A DNA stretch of 26,459 bases from a virus, in IMG/VR virus record IMGVR_UViG_3300050821_002172, positions 1-26,459 of that record; one strand, written 5' to 3'. Shown in pieces: positions 7,695-16,500 of the stretch. The notes under the pieces are model-generated. The model was given only the letters and a program-made list of their open reading frames with translations, made no database searches and was not told where the DNA came from. The number at the start of each line of letters is the position of its first letter. Position 1 is the stretch's first letter. A program made the translations under genes and the position numbers.

Positions 7695-8407
7695 GGCAAT
7701 CCTGCATATTTATCCGGTGGCGTTAGGTTGCTGTAGTCAAACACAATTTCAGTGTGAGCCGGTTTCCATCGATTCATCAAACACTCTAAATCTTGCGCAT
7801 AACCAATCGTCAAATGTGGATCCACTCCCGCTTCACCAGATCCAACTCTAAACCACATTAACGGAGCTAAATGGACATGTACCTGCCAACAAAATCGCAT
7901 TTCAGGCGGGCCAATTTCCCAACGGAAATCATCCATCAGTTCTGGGTGCTGCCCAGGCGTGTCGTTCCACAATTCCATTCCGCGCGTATCACCAACCTGC
8001 GAAATCCCACAAGTAAATGGAGCAAATTCAGTAATCGAAATATCGTAACCGAGCCATTTAGCACTATCAATGAACCACTGCCGGTTTTGAGCACCTAGCA
8101 GTGTCATCTTAAAAACTAGCATCTTCTGCCGTTCAGAAATAGTCAAAGCAGTTTTAAAACAAGGATCAGGAAGTCCCCAATTCCGTTCCCAATCAGGCAG
8201 AAGCTCTAAAGTATATCGCGGATCACTCTCACGCTCTAATAAATCGGCAGCACGACCATCAACAAATCCAAACACCTGCGCCAACCCATACACCGTGCGC
8301 ATCAACACACTGTCAGGCCAGCGCGGCCACGCCTGCCCATACGGCAATAGGCTAGCTAATGCTTCACCGTAATCATCACCACTACGCCGTACATGACTAT
8401 CCGGCAT
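7691..8407 (-). CDS. Baseplate protein, Mu gp48 / YmfQ (DUF2313) family
   Basis: This 238-residue protein follows the baseplate J gene, as in Mu-like and P2-like phages. Family features are visible: an N-terminal LLPYGQAWPRWPDS segment, the LLERESDPRYTLELLPDWE block followed by WGLPDPC near residues 58-83, and a conserved RQKMLVFKMTLLGAQNRQWF helix region. The C-terminal half (WFRVGSGEAGVDPHL, CLMNRWKPAHTEIVFDYS) also fits. Proteins of this family close the wedge at the baseplate periphery and connect it to the fibre network. The start overlaps the J gene by 11 bases; the stop overlaps the fibre A start as ATGA. Length is a little above the ~190-210 I expect, due to an internal segment around GISQVGDTRGMELW. 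I am confident of the family. Confidence 0.92.
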   Translation of the reverse strand: MPDSHVRRSGDDYGEALASLLPYGQAWPRWPDSVLMRTVYGLAQVFGFVDGRAADLLERESDPRYTLELLPDWERNWGLPDPCFKTALTISERQKMLVFKMTLLGAQNRQWFIDSAKWLGYDISITEFAPFTCGISQVGDTRGMELWNDTPGQHPELMDDFRWEIGPPEMRFCWQVHVHLAPLMWFRVGSGEAGVDPHLTIGYAQDLECLMNRWKPAHTEIVFDYSNLTPPDKYAGLP

Positions 8408-9491
8408 AAATAATTGATCCCAAAATTGCTAAATGACCAGGACTAGGCATTGCCGTTGTAGTATAAACCAATTCAAAGTGGTCCACTCCAACAGTATCAG
8501 AAATAGCTGCTTCAATCCATGATGAATAAATTGTCCCACCGGGAATAGCCTTTTCAAAAAGCATTTCAGTCAATGACAATACAATTGCTTCACGCGTCGA
8601 ACCATTATCAATAACCAACTGGTTGATAGTCAAATTGATTGGGAACGGAATAGGTGCCACCACAAACACATCTTTAACCGCGACAGGGCGCACAGTGTCA
8701 AGATAGGCTGCGACTGCATTAACATCCTCTTGCAATGGGAAACCATTATTATCGGCACGAAGATCATCCATCATAAAGCGAACTGAAACCGTCCCAAGAC
8801 CGACCTCGAGCGGGTTGCACCATGCCCTGGTGACACCCGGCACAGCTTCAACCCAGGCAACATAGTCTGTCTGATCTCCGCCCATGGGCGGCTGCTGAAT
8901 TCGCTGCAGAACACGCGCACGTAATTCATCATCTGTTTCAGTATCTACACCTCCACTAATAGAGCCATAAACAATTGCATCTCGGTCCACACCATTTAAA
9001 ATTGGAGCAAATGAAATTATTTGCCCATCCGCCATATTACCTTGTATGCCAGCGTCCAATGCACGTACTGTAACCGGCGTTGCACCAGTACCAACATTAA
9101 TTTCTTCTAAAGTTTCATAACCAGTTTGTATGCCAAATGTTGGTGCATTAGCCAGCGTTGACCCCTGTGGCACCACGACACCCGGTTGCCCAGTAATCGT
9201 AATAGTGCCATTCGCAAGCGTAGATAATTTTCTACCAGTCGTGCCATCCGAATTTACTAACCAGATATTGGCATGGCGATCAAGCCAAACAGTTTCAGCA
9301 GAATCTGGAAGAAGTTGCTTGGCGAGCCAATCTATATATTGGAGTGTAAGGTGCGCCAACGCACCCATGCCATCGGACATAACGCGCAACAAGCTGTTCG
9401 GCACATTGGCGTCAGACCCCGGCAAGCTAGCGCGCAAACCATCACGCACCATAGTACGTACATCACGGAGGCTAGGTGTTGACCAGGGCAT
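8397..9491 (-). CDS. Baseplate J-like wedge protein (Mu gp47 family)
   Basis: This is a 364-residue protein and a typical length for the family. Residues 1-60 show the conserved start (LRDVRTMVRDGLRASLPGSDA, NSLLRVMSDGMGALAHL) followed by DWLAKQLLPDSAETVWLDRHA. A beta domain follows (TITITGQPGVVVPQGSTLANA, then GNMADGQIISF). Then comes the family hallmark TETDDELRARVLQRIQQPPMGGDQTDYVAWV and PGVTRAWCNP near 190-235. The C-terminal part (VKDVFVVAPIPFPINLTIN) is also standard. In Mu and P2 this protein forms the baseplate wedge with the gp46/W-like and gp48/I-like proteins, which flank it here. It begins 1 base after the gp46-like stop (TGATATG). No anomaly seen. Confidence 0.95.
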   Translation of the reverse strand: MPWSTPSLRDVRTMVRDGLRASLPGSDANVPNSLLRVMSDGMGALAHLTLQYIDWLAKQLLPDSAETVWLDRHANIWLVNSDGTTGRKLSTLANGTITITGQPGVVVPQGSTLANAPTFGIQTGYETLEEINVGTGATPVTVRALDAGIQGNMADGQIISFAPILNGVDRDAIVYGSISGGVDTETDDELRARVLQRIQQPPMGGDQTDYVAWVEAVPGVTRAWCNPLEVGLGTVSVRFMMDDLRADNNGFPLQEDVNAVAAYLDTVRPVAVKDVFVVAPIPFPINLTINQLVIDNGSTREAIVLSLTEMLFEKAIPGGTIYSSWIEAAISDTVGVDHFELVYTTTAMPSPGHLAILGSIIYAG

Positions 9492-9492
9492 A

Positions 9493-10005
9493 TCAAATCC
9501 TTACACCTTCCCATAGTGATTCAAACTGTAACTCAATAGCTGGCTCAGGCCCACGATAAATTCTTATCGAAGATTCAATTGTTTGTTGATCTTTACGTAC
9601 GGAAACAACTTCAAATGTTGAGCAAATTCTGTTGTCAACAAACGGCTGCAAACATGCTCTGATATAATTATTCACCAATGCAATCGTGGCACCCCGCTGC
9701 GCGTTTGGCCCTTCAATCTTACTACGCCGCAGCAGCCATAACTTACTGCCAATTGGCCAAGCTCCCCAGATTTCTTGGGCGTCGAGGTCTCCCCACCAGC
9801 CTTGGCGGTCAGTACTGTCAGGGTCAGGCAATGGTTCACTTACATCGGCCAATGCATTAGTACCCAACGCAATGCACACCGCAGTAGCCAGGGCGTAACG
9901 GTCGTCTAAGGTGCCATCCTGCAGCAAGTTCCAGTCAAGGGTAACACTGTAACGCGGGTAAACCGCGTTCTGCTTTAAGTAAATATCGGGTACTTTGCTT
10001 GGCAT
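9493..10005 (-). CDS. Mu gp46-like baseplate wedge protein (GP46)
   Basis: This 170-residue protein shows the GP46 family pattern: DWNLLQDGTLDDRYALATAV near residue 24, a DRQGWWGDLDAQEIWGAWPIGSKLWLLRRSK block at ~66-97, then a helical ALVNNYIRACLQPFVDN stretch and a final beta strand. The family is functionally equivalent to T4 gp25 and P2 gpW and starts sheath polymerisation from the baseplate. It sits between the spike and J genes as in Mu. A 135-base gap with a hairpin separates it from the spike gene, the largest gap in the window. The ribosome site is G-rich and poor (GGGGCGGCATAA before ATG), so its expression may rely on the preceding structure or on coupling. Confidence 0.93.
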   Translation of the reverse strand: MPSKVPDIYLKQNAVYPRYSVTLDWNLLQDGTLDDRYALATAVCIALGTNALADVSEPLPDPDSTDRQGWWGDLDAQEIWGAWPIGSKLWLLRRSKIEGPNAQRGATIALVNNYIRACLQPFVDNRICSTFEVVSVRKDQQTIESSIRIYRGPEPAIELQFESLWEGVRI

Positions 10006-10092
10006 TTATGCCGCCCCTACCATGCCCAAGTGCCCACGGGTGCCCTTTGCCGGGGCAGTCCGCAGCCATCTACAGGTTGTGACCGCCACCGC

Positions 10093-10110
10093 ATTAGGCG
10101 CCCGCCTAAT
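10093..10110 (-). other. Perfect inverted repeat in the spike-gp46 gap
   Basis: ATTAGGCG, two bases, then CGCCTAAT: an 8-base perfect inverted repeat (7 pairs with a realistic 4-base loop) 31 bases after the spike stop. No U run follows, so it is not a clear intrinsic terminator. The surrounding 135 bases are GC-rich and also contain several GTGCCC/GGGCAC segments that could pair. A 37-codon minus-strand ORF crosses it, but I see no support for that being a gene. Confidence 0.5.
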
Positions 10111-10140
10111 CGGCTCTTGGAACAAACCATGAACTACAGG

Positions 10141-11052
10141 TTAGCCAATACGTCCCATGCCATTAATTGATGGTCCCGCCAGCGTAAGTATTTTTGAAAA
10201 CTTGTGCTTGTCCGGTGTGCCACCAACATAATCTTTTCCGCTGCTTGACTCATGCAGCACGTCATCATCTTCCTTGCTGGTGCTCAGCCTTACTTTTTTG
10301 CCACTGGAAAGTCTAGCCTCGGCGGACTTAACATGCATAAAATCCGCACTGTTAGCGCCCGCACCATTAACAGCCTTCTGCCCAGTTTTCTTGGAGGCAC
10401 CCGGATCACTACCTTGCTGACCACCACTACTGCCACCGTTTGCCGTCGCTGCAACATGTGGCCCTTCTAATCGGTCTAATTCTACTTGCAATTGTTGTTG
10501 TAGTTCTGGTTCTAACCCAGCCCATAGGCGCGCTTCAATGTGAGTGCCATGTTTAGCATACAAGCTTTGTTTGGCTTGGCTTGCTTGAGCTTTACTTTGT
10601 GGCGGATTGGCCTTGCCACTGCCCGCTGGTACCAACTGACACCGCACCATTTGGGGGGCACTATGATACATGCCGTCACTAGCAAGATGAACTTGCATGT
10701 CATCACTATTGCCACGATTCATCATTGAATCGCCTTCGCTTAATCCTCTACAACGATGACGCCTGTCATCAACAGGCCCCATCGCCGGGAAACTGCGATT
10801 GCCGCCTTGGTAAGAAACAAATGACTCCGCACTAGCAATGGTGGTGCCTTGCCCGTCCTTGTCAGCCTGGAAATTGTGTGAAGTAAATCCGTAGTTCTGT
10901 GGGCATTCAATAGCGTCACGGGATTCGTTTGCCTGCATGTCGGCATGGCATGCCTGCATCAGGCTATTGTCATCCATTGTATTAATGGTGGCACGCGACC
11001 CACCTGCACTATAGCCACGTAATGAAGAAGAAGCTGGTGTTGCCCTATGCAT
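10141..11052 (-). CDS. Mu gp45-like tail spike (membrane-puncturing) protein
   Basis: This is a 303-residue protein, against about 200 for Mu gp45. Residues ~13-140 match the family: RATINTMDDNSLMQACHADM, then NESRDAIECPQNYGFTSHN, then FVSYQGGNRSFPAMGPVDDR with RHRCRGLSEGDSMM and the beta-helix-like LHLASDGMYHSAPQ region. In Mu this trimer forms the needle at the baseplate centre. The C-terminal ~160 residues are different: a Gln-rich helical part (SQAKQSLYAKHGTHIEARL, ELQQQLQVELDRLEGPH), then Gly/Ser/Lys-rich low-complexity sequence. I do not see a typical His-x-His iron-binding tip, so the puncturing end may be built differently. AGGAA lies 8 bases before the ATG, inside the tail of the hub gene region. 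Confidence 0.9.
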   Translation of the reverse strand: MHRATPASSSLRGYSAGGSRATINTMDDNSLMQACHADMQANESRDAIECPQNYGFTSHNFQADKDGQGTTIASAESFVSYQGGNRSFPAMGPVDDRRHRCRGLSEGDSMMNRGNSDDMQVHLASDGMYHSAPQMVRCQLVPAGSGKANPPQSKAQASQAKQSLYAKHGTHIEARLWAGLEPELQQQLQVELDRLEGPHVAATANGGSSGGQQGSDPGASKKTGQKAVNGAGANSADFMHVKSAEARLSSGKKVRLSTSKEDDDVLHESSSGKDYVGGTPDKHKFSKILTLAGPSINGMGRIG

Positions 11053-11055
11053 TTT

Positions 11056-12291
11056 TCATTTCCTTCGCTGAGGAGGAGTTGGAGTTGTGCCTATGTCACC
11101 CGAACCAAGCTGTTGACCAAGCGTTGCGCGTATATCGCCAAGCCCAAGCTGTTGACCAAGGCCCGGTGCAGTACCAGTTGGCGTTGGCGCAGGTGCAGGT
11201 TGCTCTGGTATATTTTCCGGTTGCGCTGCGCCCAGCGGGTTGCCAACGTTTGCATTGGTCTGATCATTAAGCCCATACGGCTGCACCAACTCCAGCGTCG
11301 TCGTGGTGCCGCTATTATTGTCTTGTTGAAACGTAACTGTCTTGGCCTTCAACACACCTGTAATCATTGCCATTGGACAATGCACACTAACCAAACCGCC
11401 AGCCTGCCATAGATTGCCGCCCTGTGTGAACCAACCTTGCACGGTGCAATTAGCTGTTATCTTAGTTGCTTCGGTCCATTGCCGCTCAGCCAATGCGCGC
11501 CGTTGCGCGGCACCCTGGTCAGGCGGTGGATGCTCCATTGGTATAACCAACATGGAGTTACGTGGCGCCGTACCGTTTGTATGCCCCTTTATTTGACTTG
11601 CCTGAGTACCATTATTTTGATCGTCACCTTGATTCATAGCGGTAACGTTAATGTTCTTGTGCAAATCCTCACAGGTAATCGTGCACTGCATGCTCAATAC
11701 ATTGATGCCATCCTGTACACTACCCATGATTTTACTTTGGTGCTTACCAATAATTTGCGGCAAGCCCGCCCTATTGGTGCCAAGGATAATATTTTTCTCA
11801 CGAGCCAGTTGTTCTAAGTAATCCCAGATCTTCATTCCAATCTCGGCTTGCGCTTTCTTAAATGGTGAACTGTCTGGCGTTCCTACAACCACCGCACCGC
11901 CATAGTCCTTCAAAACAATTTGTGCTATCTGTACAAAATTCATCCCATCAAAATTGCCATTGTCAGTAAACACACTAGACTTGTACGGAAAGAAACTGTA
12001 TGTCTTACCAGTCAACTGCACCATGTGCTGCGTAGCATTGTAACTGGCTTGCCGCGTAATAATCGTGCCACCTTCAATAACCTTTTCACCACCAAGGATA
12101 ACTTCAACATCATCACCTGGGGAAAATTGTGCATCAGACCAACTAGTAGGCAATATGCGCCCCTCATTAGCCGTAAACCTGAACAATGAAAACGATTCGG
12201 TCCAACGTTCCTGCACCCATACCGACTCCCATTCAGTATAATTCTGACCGTCAACAATCAATGTTGCTTGCTCTGAAGGTGGCCAACTCAT
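11056..12291 (-). CDS. Baseplate hub protein (Mu gpP/gp44, P2 gpD-like)
   Basis: This 411-residue protein lies between the circularisation genes and the spike, the exact place of Mu gpP. Visible family features are the early beta domain (ATLIVDGQNYTEWESVWVQ, FRFTANE), PGDDVEVILGGEKVIEGGTI, the ARE-type region WDYLEQLAREKNIILGTN near 150, QWTEATKITANCTVQGWFTQGG and LWQAGGLVSVHCPMAMI. These proteins form the trimeric hub to which the spike binds and correspond to T4 gp27. After residue ~345 comes a Pro/Thr/Gly-rich extension with a 13-residue tandem repeat (378-390 and 391-403) and a basic end (PPQRRK), not expected in the core family. The start is an ATGA overlap with the upstream gene. Confidence 0.93.
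   Translation of the reverse strand: MSWPPSEQATLIVDGQNYTEWESVWVQERWTESFSLFRFTANEGRILPTSWSDAQFSPGDDVEVILGGEKVIEGGTIITRQASYNATQHMVQLTGKTYSFFPYKSSVFTDNGNFDGMNFVQIAQIVLKDYGGAVVVGTPDSSPFKKAQAEIGMKIWDYLEQLAREKNIILGTNRAGLPQIIGKHQSKIMGSVQDGINVLSMQCTITCEDLHKNINVTAMNQGDDQNNGTQASQIKGHTNGTAPRNSMLVIPMEHPPPDQGAAQRRALAERQWTEATKITANCTVQGWFTQGGNLWQAGGLVSVHCPMAMITGVLKAKTVTFQQDNNSGTTTTLELVQPYGLNDQTNANVGNPLGAAQPENIPEQPAPAPTPTGTAPGLGQQLGLGDIRATLGQQLGSGDIGTTPTPPQRRK
11105..11160 (-). repeat. 39-base tandem repeat in the hub C-terminus
   Basis: A 17-base sequence (CCAAGCTGTTGACCAAG on the plus strand) occurs at 11105-11121 and again at 11144-11160. The period is 39 bases, equal to 13 codons, so the frame is kept. 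The protein repeat is LGQQLG(L/S)GDI followed by three variable residues. Such a tract can expand or shrink by slippage without breaking the gene. Confidence 0.8.
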
Positions 12292-12956
12292 GCAGAAAGT
12301 GCCTGCCCTATAGCGGGTGCAAAAGCCGGATGGACAATTTTATTTTCATCACGCACTTGGTCAGCCCGCCCAGCATCGGAATAAAGTTTATAAGCCATTA
12401 CCAACGTAGTAGAAGGTCCAATAAATTGAAAAGTAAGCATTTGTGGCAATGGCCTTTGCGTGGTAACAAGGTGATTAACAATTGAACCACGCAACCTCAC
12501 CAAAATTTGAAATTCCATTTGTATCATGTCATCGGCAGCTTGTTCTTCAGCATCTAAAAACGGTTGTTGAATTTCCTCTTTAACAATATCTACATCCTGC
12601 CTACTAACAAATGTCATATTAACTATTATTACACATTCATAAGCCAAACAAAATCTAATAATACTATTTTGTACAAGCAAGCCACCAAGAGTAATTGGAG
12701 TTTCCTGTGAAACTAGATTACGCACATGGTCAAGCTGCGGATATGTAGCACCGGCTAGATTGATCAAATTAAAACATTGATCTAGCTCTGGCCCCAATGT
12801 ATTGGCACGCAACCATTCATAAGCATGAGCTATCGTGTCCCCAATCTGCGTGCGCGCATCAATCCCTAGACGACCTTGTGCATTAATAGTGCGCAGTAAA
12901 TTCTGGCAGCAGCGCACTACAATAGGAGCCGCCTCCAGCGCATCAGTTTTATTCAT
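12288..12956 (-). CDS. DNA-circularisation protein, C-terminal half (split Mu gpN-like)
   Basis: This 222-residue protein continues the family that starts in the upstream gene. The C-terminus LVMAYKLYSDAGRADQVRDENKIVHPAFAP is the known end of Mu gpN-type 'DNA circularisation' proteins, and the middle (PFLDAEEQAADDMIQMEFQILVRLRGSIVNHL) fits the helical part that precedes it. In most phages both halves form one protein of about 400-500 residues. Here the DNA_circ_N domain ends with a stop and this gene starts through an ATGA overlap, so both halves should be made together. The family is now seen as a tail/baseplate component despite its name. The middle of the gene is very AT-rich (14 G+C of 60 in bases 12601-12660). 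I see no sign of decay. Confidence 0.85.
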   Translation of the reverse strand: MNKTDALEAAPIVVRCCQNLLRTINAQGRLGIDARTQIGDTIAHAYEWLRANTLGPELDQCFNLINLAGATYPQLDHVRNLVSQETPITLGGLLVQNSIIRFCLAYECVIIVNMTFVSRQDVDIVKEEIQQPFLDAEEQAADDMIQMEFQILVRLRGSIVNHLVTTQRPLPQMLTFQFIGPSTTLVMAYKLYSDAGRADQVRDENKIVHPAFAPAIGQALSA

Positions 12957-13591
12957 TGTGCGTCTGCCAACATTAAAAGAATTTGGTCTCGTAATTCGGT
13001 TGAATTATTAAGCACACTGGTGCGCGTATCCGCAAGCACAAACGGGTAACTACCCGCTTCACGGAAGTGCATGTCAAACACCGCATAACCACCAAATTTT
13101 TCTTGCTCAGTGATGCGATAGCGCTCGCAAAATACAATGAGGCTGGGCAACGTTTGCACCTGCAACGGGAATGGGCCACCCTTATCAAGCTCACGTATAA
13201 GGGCGTCACGTGCGTTACGGTAGTCACGTTGATAAAGTAAATTGCCAGCGACATTGGTCGGGTACACTATGACGTAACCACGCACCTCCCAAGTAATGGC
13301 ACGGTGGCCCATGTCTTCACAGTACGGAAGATCACGCTTCGGGAATTCATGCTCTACAAGTCTACGGCCAGACTCCATACTGTGTTGCTCACAATGGAAC
13401 GTTGCTCCGTTAAAGCTGGCTGGCACCAACGTGTCCCGCCATGTTGTATTGGGTAGTTCCATAATTTGAGAGGCATGCGGTCCAGGCGCATACCCCGGCA
13501 CGGGCGGATTACGCGTCTGCCCAGGCTGGGTCTGAGTTTGCAAACCGCTGCCACCAATAGGTGGGCCAACTGCTGGGCCAGGATTAGGCAT
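12953..13591 (-). CDS. DNA-circularisation protein N-terminal domain (Mu gpN-like)
   Basis: This 212-residue protein begins with a ~40-residue Pro/Gly/Gln-rich stretch and then has the DNA_circ_N domain: NTTWRDTLVPASFNGATFHCE near residue 48, ESGRRLVEHEFPKRDLPYCEDMG, ITWEVRGYVI, YRNARDALIRELDKGGPFPL and KFGGYAVFDMHFREAG. In Mu this domain heads the gpN tail protein located in the baseplate. The gene follows TMP2 with no gap (TAA then ATG), with AGGG about 10 bases upstream. It ends in an ATGA overlap with the gene coding for the rest of the family. Length after the extension agrees with a complete domain, so the stop looks like a clean domain boundary rather than a random break. Confidence 0.92.
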   Translation of the reverse strand: MPNPGPAVGPPIGGSGLQTQTQPGQTRNPPVPGYAPGPHASQIMELPNTTWRDTLVPASFNGATFHCEQHSMESGRRLVEHEFPKRDLPYCEDMGHRAITWEVRGYVIVYPTNVAGNLLYQRDYRNARDALIRELDKGGPFPLQVQTLPSLIVFCERYRITEQEKFGGYAVFDMHFREAGSYPFVLADTRTSVLNNSTELRDQILLMLADAQ

Positions 13592-16500
13592 TTAATTTAA
13601 CCCTACTGTGTCACGCCAACTAGTAATTTGCGGGCCATCCGCTGCAGGCAGAAACTGTGTTTGACGATTGTCTGGCACGTCCTTGAACGCGGGCTTACGG
13701 TGCGTAAGGGTTGAACCTTTAGCTTTTGAATGCTTGATTTTGATAGTGCCGCTGGTGTCACCAGTTTGCTTTTGAGTTTCCTTCCCCATCATGCGATCAA
13801 GCGTTGCTCTAGTATCTTCTTTTGGAAAAGTGTCAAATGGACTAGCTGGCGTTGTGTCAGAGGTTGGTAATGCCGCAGAAGTAGGACCAGCGACTTGCGT
13901 AGGAGTAGATGTCGCAGTAGCCAATTGACTAGACAAAGCACCACTTCTAAGTTGCTTGGCGATCACCTCACCTTCATTTTCACGATGACCAGGATTTACT
14001 TCACTGTGACCATAAACCGTATCATCCTTCCAATGATACTTGGCTTTCAAAGTGGCATACAAGCTTTGAATTGCAGCACGTTGTTCAGGTGTCCAATCCT
14101 TATCTTCCTTGCCAATAACTTCAACTCCAAGATAATTCATGTTGCTAATATCATGACGCGGATCACCAGGTGGCAAGAATTTACTAGCTGGCAAAATATG
14201 AGCGCCACGAGCACCTTCAGGCTCAATCTGAACTATTCTACCGGCTTTATCAATAACGTAATTGGAAGAAAGACCTTGTGCACCAAATTCTGTTCTTCCT
14301 TTCAAGACACCTGCAACAGCTTCGGCACTCGCCTCATTGCCACCTGTATGATGCACAATCAAACCTTGCGGGCCACCTGGACCAAACTTGCCAAAATTAC
14401 CCATCCGCAATTGAGCAGATTCATCAACAATATTTGCTCCACCTGGAACTGTAACGGTTCCACCTCCCGCAGCACCAGCAACTTGCGTGCTAGTTCCATA
14501 GGGACCATAACCAACAAATGGATGTGCACCTGCAACAGCGGTGGGAGATGTGGGTACTGCACCAGCTTGACCAGCAATTTGATTTGCCCACGTCATATGC
14601 GCACCAGCTTGACCGCGAGGGCCATGTCGCCATGAGCCAAAGTATCGCCCTGCTCCACCCCATCCACCGCCCGGTCCGGCTCCTGGCTCAGAAAAAACTT
14701 TGTCCGCTGGTATATGTTTGGACCATTGCGCAACCAAAGCATCTAATTGAGAATTTGGATCATTAACAGCGCCCTTAATACCATAATTTCTTAAATCTTT
14801 TTCATTAAATTGATTAAGCCCACCACCAGGAGCATTGGCATTAAATGATGATTCTTGCATTGCGGTTGCTGTGGCCGCGCGCGCGTATTCTTCTGGTGTT
14901 CCACTAACAATGCCGTATTTAGCGCCATCAGTTGGAACATAACCATTCAATGGGGAATTTCTAAATTTTTCAACAGCAGCCTTATAATAAGCGATCGGAT
15001 CAACATGCCCATTCGGCAACGCTGTTAATTTGTCTCCACCTGTAACCCCACCACCAAGACCTCCCGCTCCACCTCCACCTTGCGCTGGCCACTGCATACG
15101 CGGAGCACCAGGGAAACCACCAGTCGTTAAACCACCACCAGACCTAATAGCCCTCATCATAGTGCCGGGTGCCGTGGCAGGGCTTTTAATGTTAGGGTCA
15201 TCCCACGCAGGAGACATGCCCAAACGTGCCGAAGACATATCAATAGCTGGTCCTCCGGGCTCTCCTGGTGCTGCTGGTGCTGTAGGTCCATCAGACGTAC
15301 CGCCTGGACCTCTACCCGTGCCACCTGGACCAGTACCATCACCGCCACCGCCAGCGCCGGGACCTGCACCTCCCATACCTTGTGAAATCTGAGTAACTCG
15401 TGATGGATTTAATATCTGGTCCAATTGATCATTCAACATTCGTAACTGTTTGGTATTGTCTTCCACAGTTTCGGTATGTTTTTGACCACCACTCATTTGG
15501 TCCATCTGGTCCAACGGAATAATAGCTTCCGGGCCAGCTTCACCAACCATACCTACATGTGGTTGCGTAACAATGCCACCTGCTTGATGTTTTGGAACAC
15601 CACCAAACATACCTGCAAATGGATTGCTTATAAGGTTCTGCGTGTTCCATGGCTGATCATATATACTTTTAGGCGCATCCCACATCGCAGCACCATGCGT
15701 CATCCATTTTGACCATGGTGCTTTTTCATTTTCTCTTCTAAATTTTTCAGCTTCATTGCCACTTTTAATAATAACGTCTAAACCCTTATTCCAGATATCA
15801 AGTACTTTGCTAGCCGCAGGCGCCATGCCAGTTTCAAAAATATCAACAATGCGCTGATGTTTCTCAGCGGTCTCTTCTACTTTTTCATTAAACTCATCCT
15901 GTATCTTAGCTTCATATTTCATATTTTCTTGGGTACGCTTGTCAAGCTCATGCAATTGACGCTTTTGGTTAATAAGCTTTTCCATGCCAAATTGCTGCAG
16001 GAGCAAGTATTGCGCATAACGCGCCTGCATTTCGTCATGGGTTTCCCTAAACTTATTAGCATAAACATTCAAACCCATTTCACGAATATAATTGGTACGC
16101 TCAACCGCACCGCGCATATTCGCAAGCTTAACAAGCGCATCAGACATTGCATTTGAAAATTCCGGGCCAGCCATGTTTAATAAACTTTCGCGTAACGCAC
16201 TGCCAGGGCGATTAACCTCTGACATAGCACGCGACAAACTCATCATCATGCTAGCGGCTTGTTGAGCATTTGTGCCTGAGGCTGCCAATTGACTTGAAAT
16301 GCCTCTAAATGCTCCAATACCAACCCCGGAAGCACGCGCGGCGTTATTAAGTTGTACTGCTTGCGCGGACCACTCCTTTAAACTAGCAATAGTGCGTATT
16401 AATTCATAACCGACCGTTGCTATGGCAACTGGCATAGGGCCAATCACCTTGGCAAAGTCCATAGCACTACGGCCAACCCCAAGGAATGACCGTGCCAGGC

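Noticed and set aside
10022-10135. 37-codon minus-strand ORF in the spike-gp46 gap (starts MVCSK)
   Set aside because: No ribosome site and no recognisable motif; two cysteines alone do not support a Com-like zinc protein. The stem-loop inside better fits a non-coding element.
11105-11160. CRISPR-like or attachment-site repeat
   Set aside because: Only two copies, in frame, encoding a repeated peptide in the hub tail; it is a coding repeat.
13895-14635. 246-codon plus-strand ORF opposite TMP2
   Set aside because: It lies wholly inside the amidase-coding part of TMP2, has no recognisable motif, and would be the only plus-strand gene in the window.
15030-15392. Plus-strand Pro-rich ORF
   Set aside because: It is antisense of the Gly/Pro-rich linker of TMP2; low complexity explains it.
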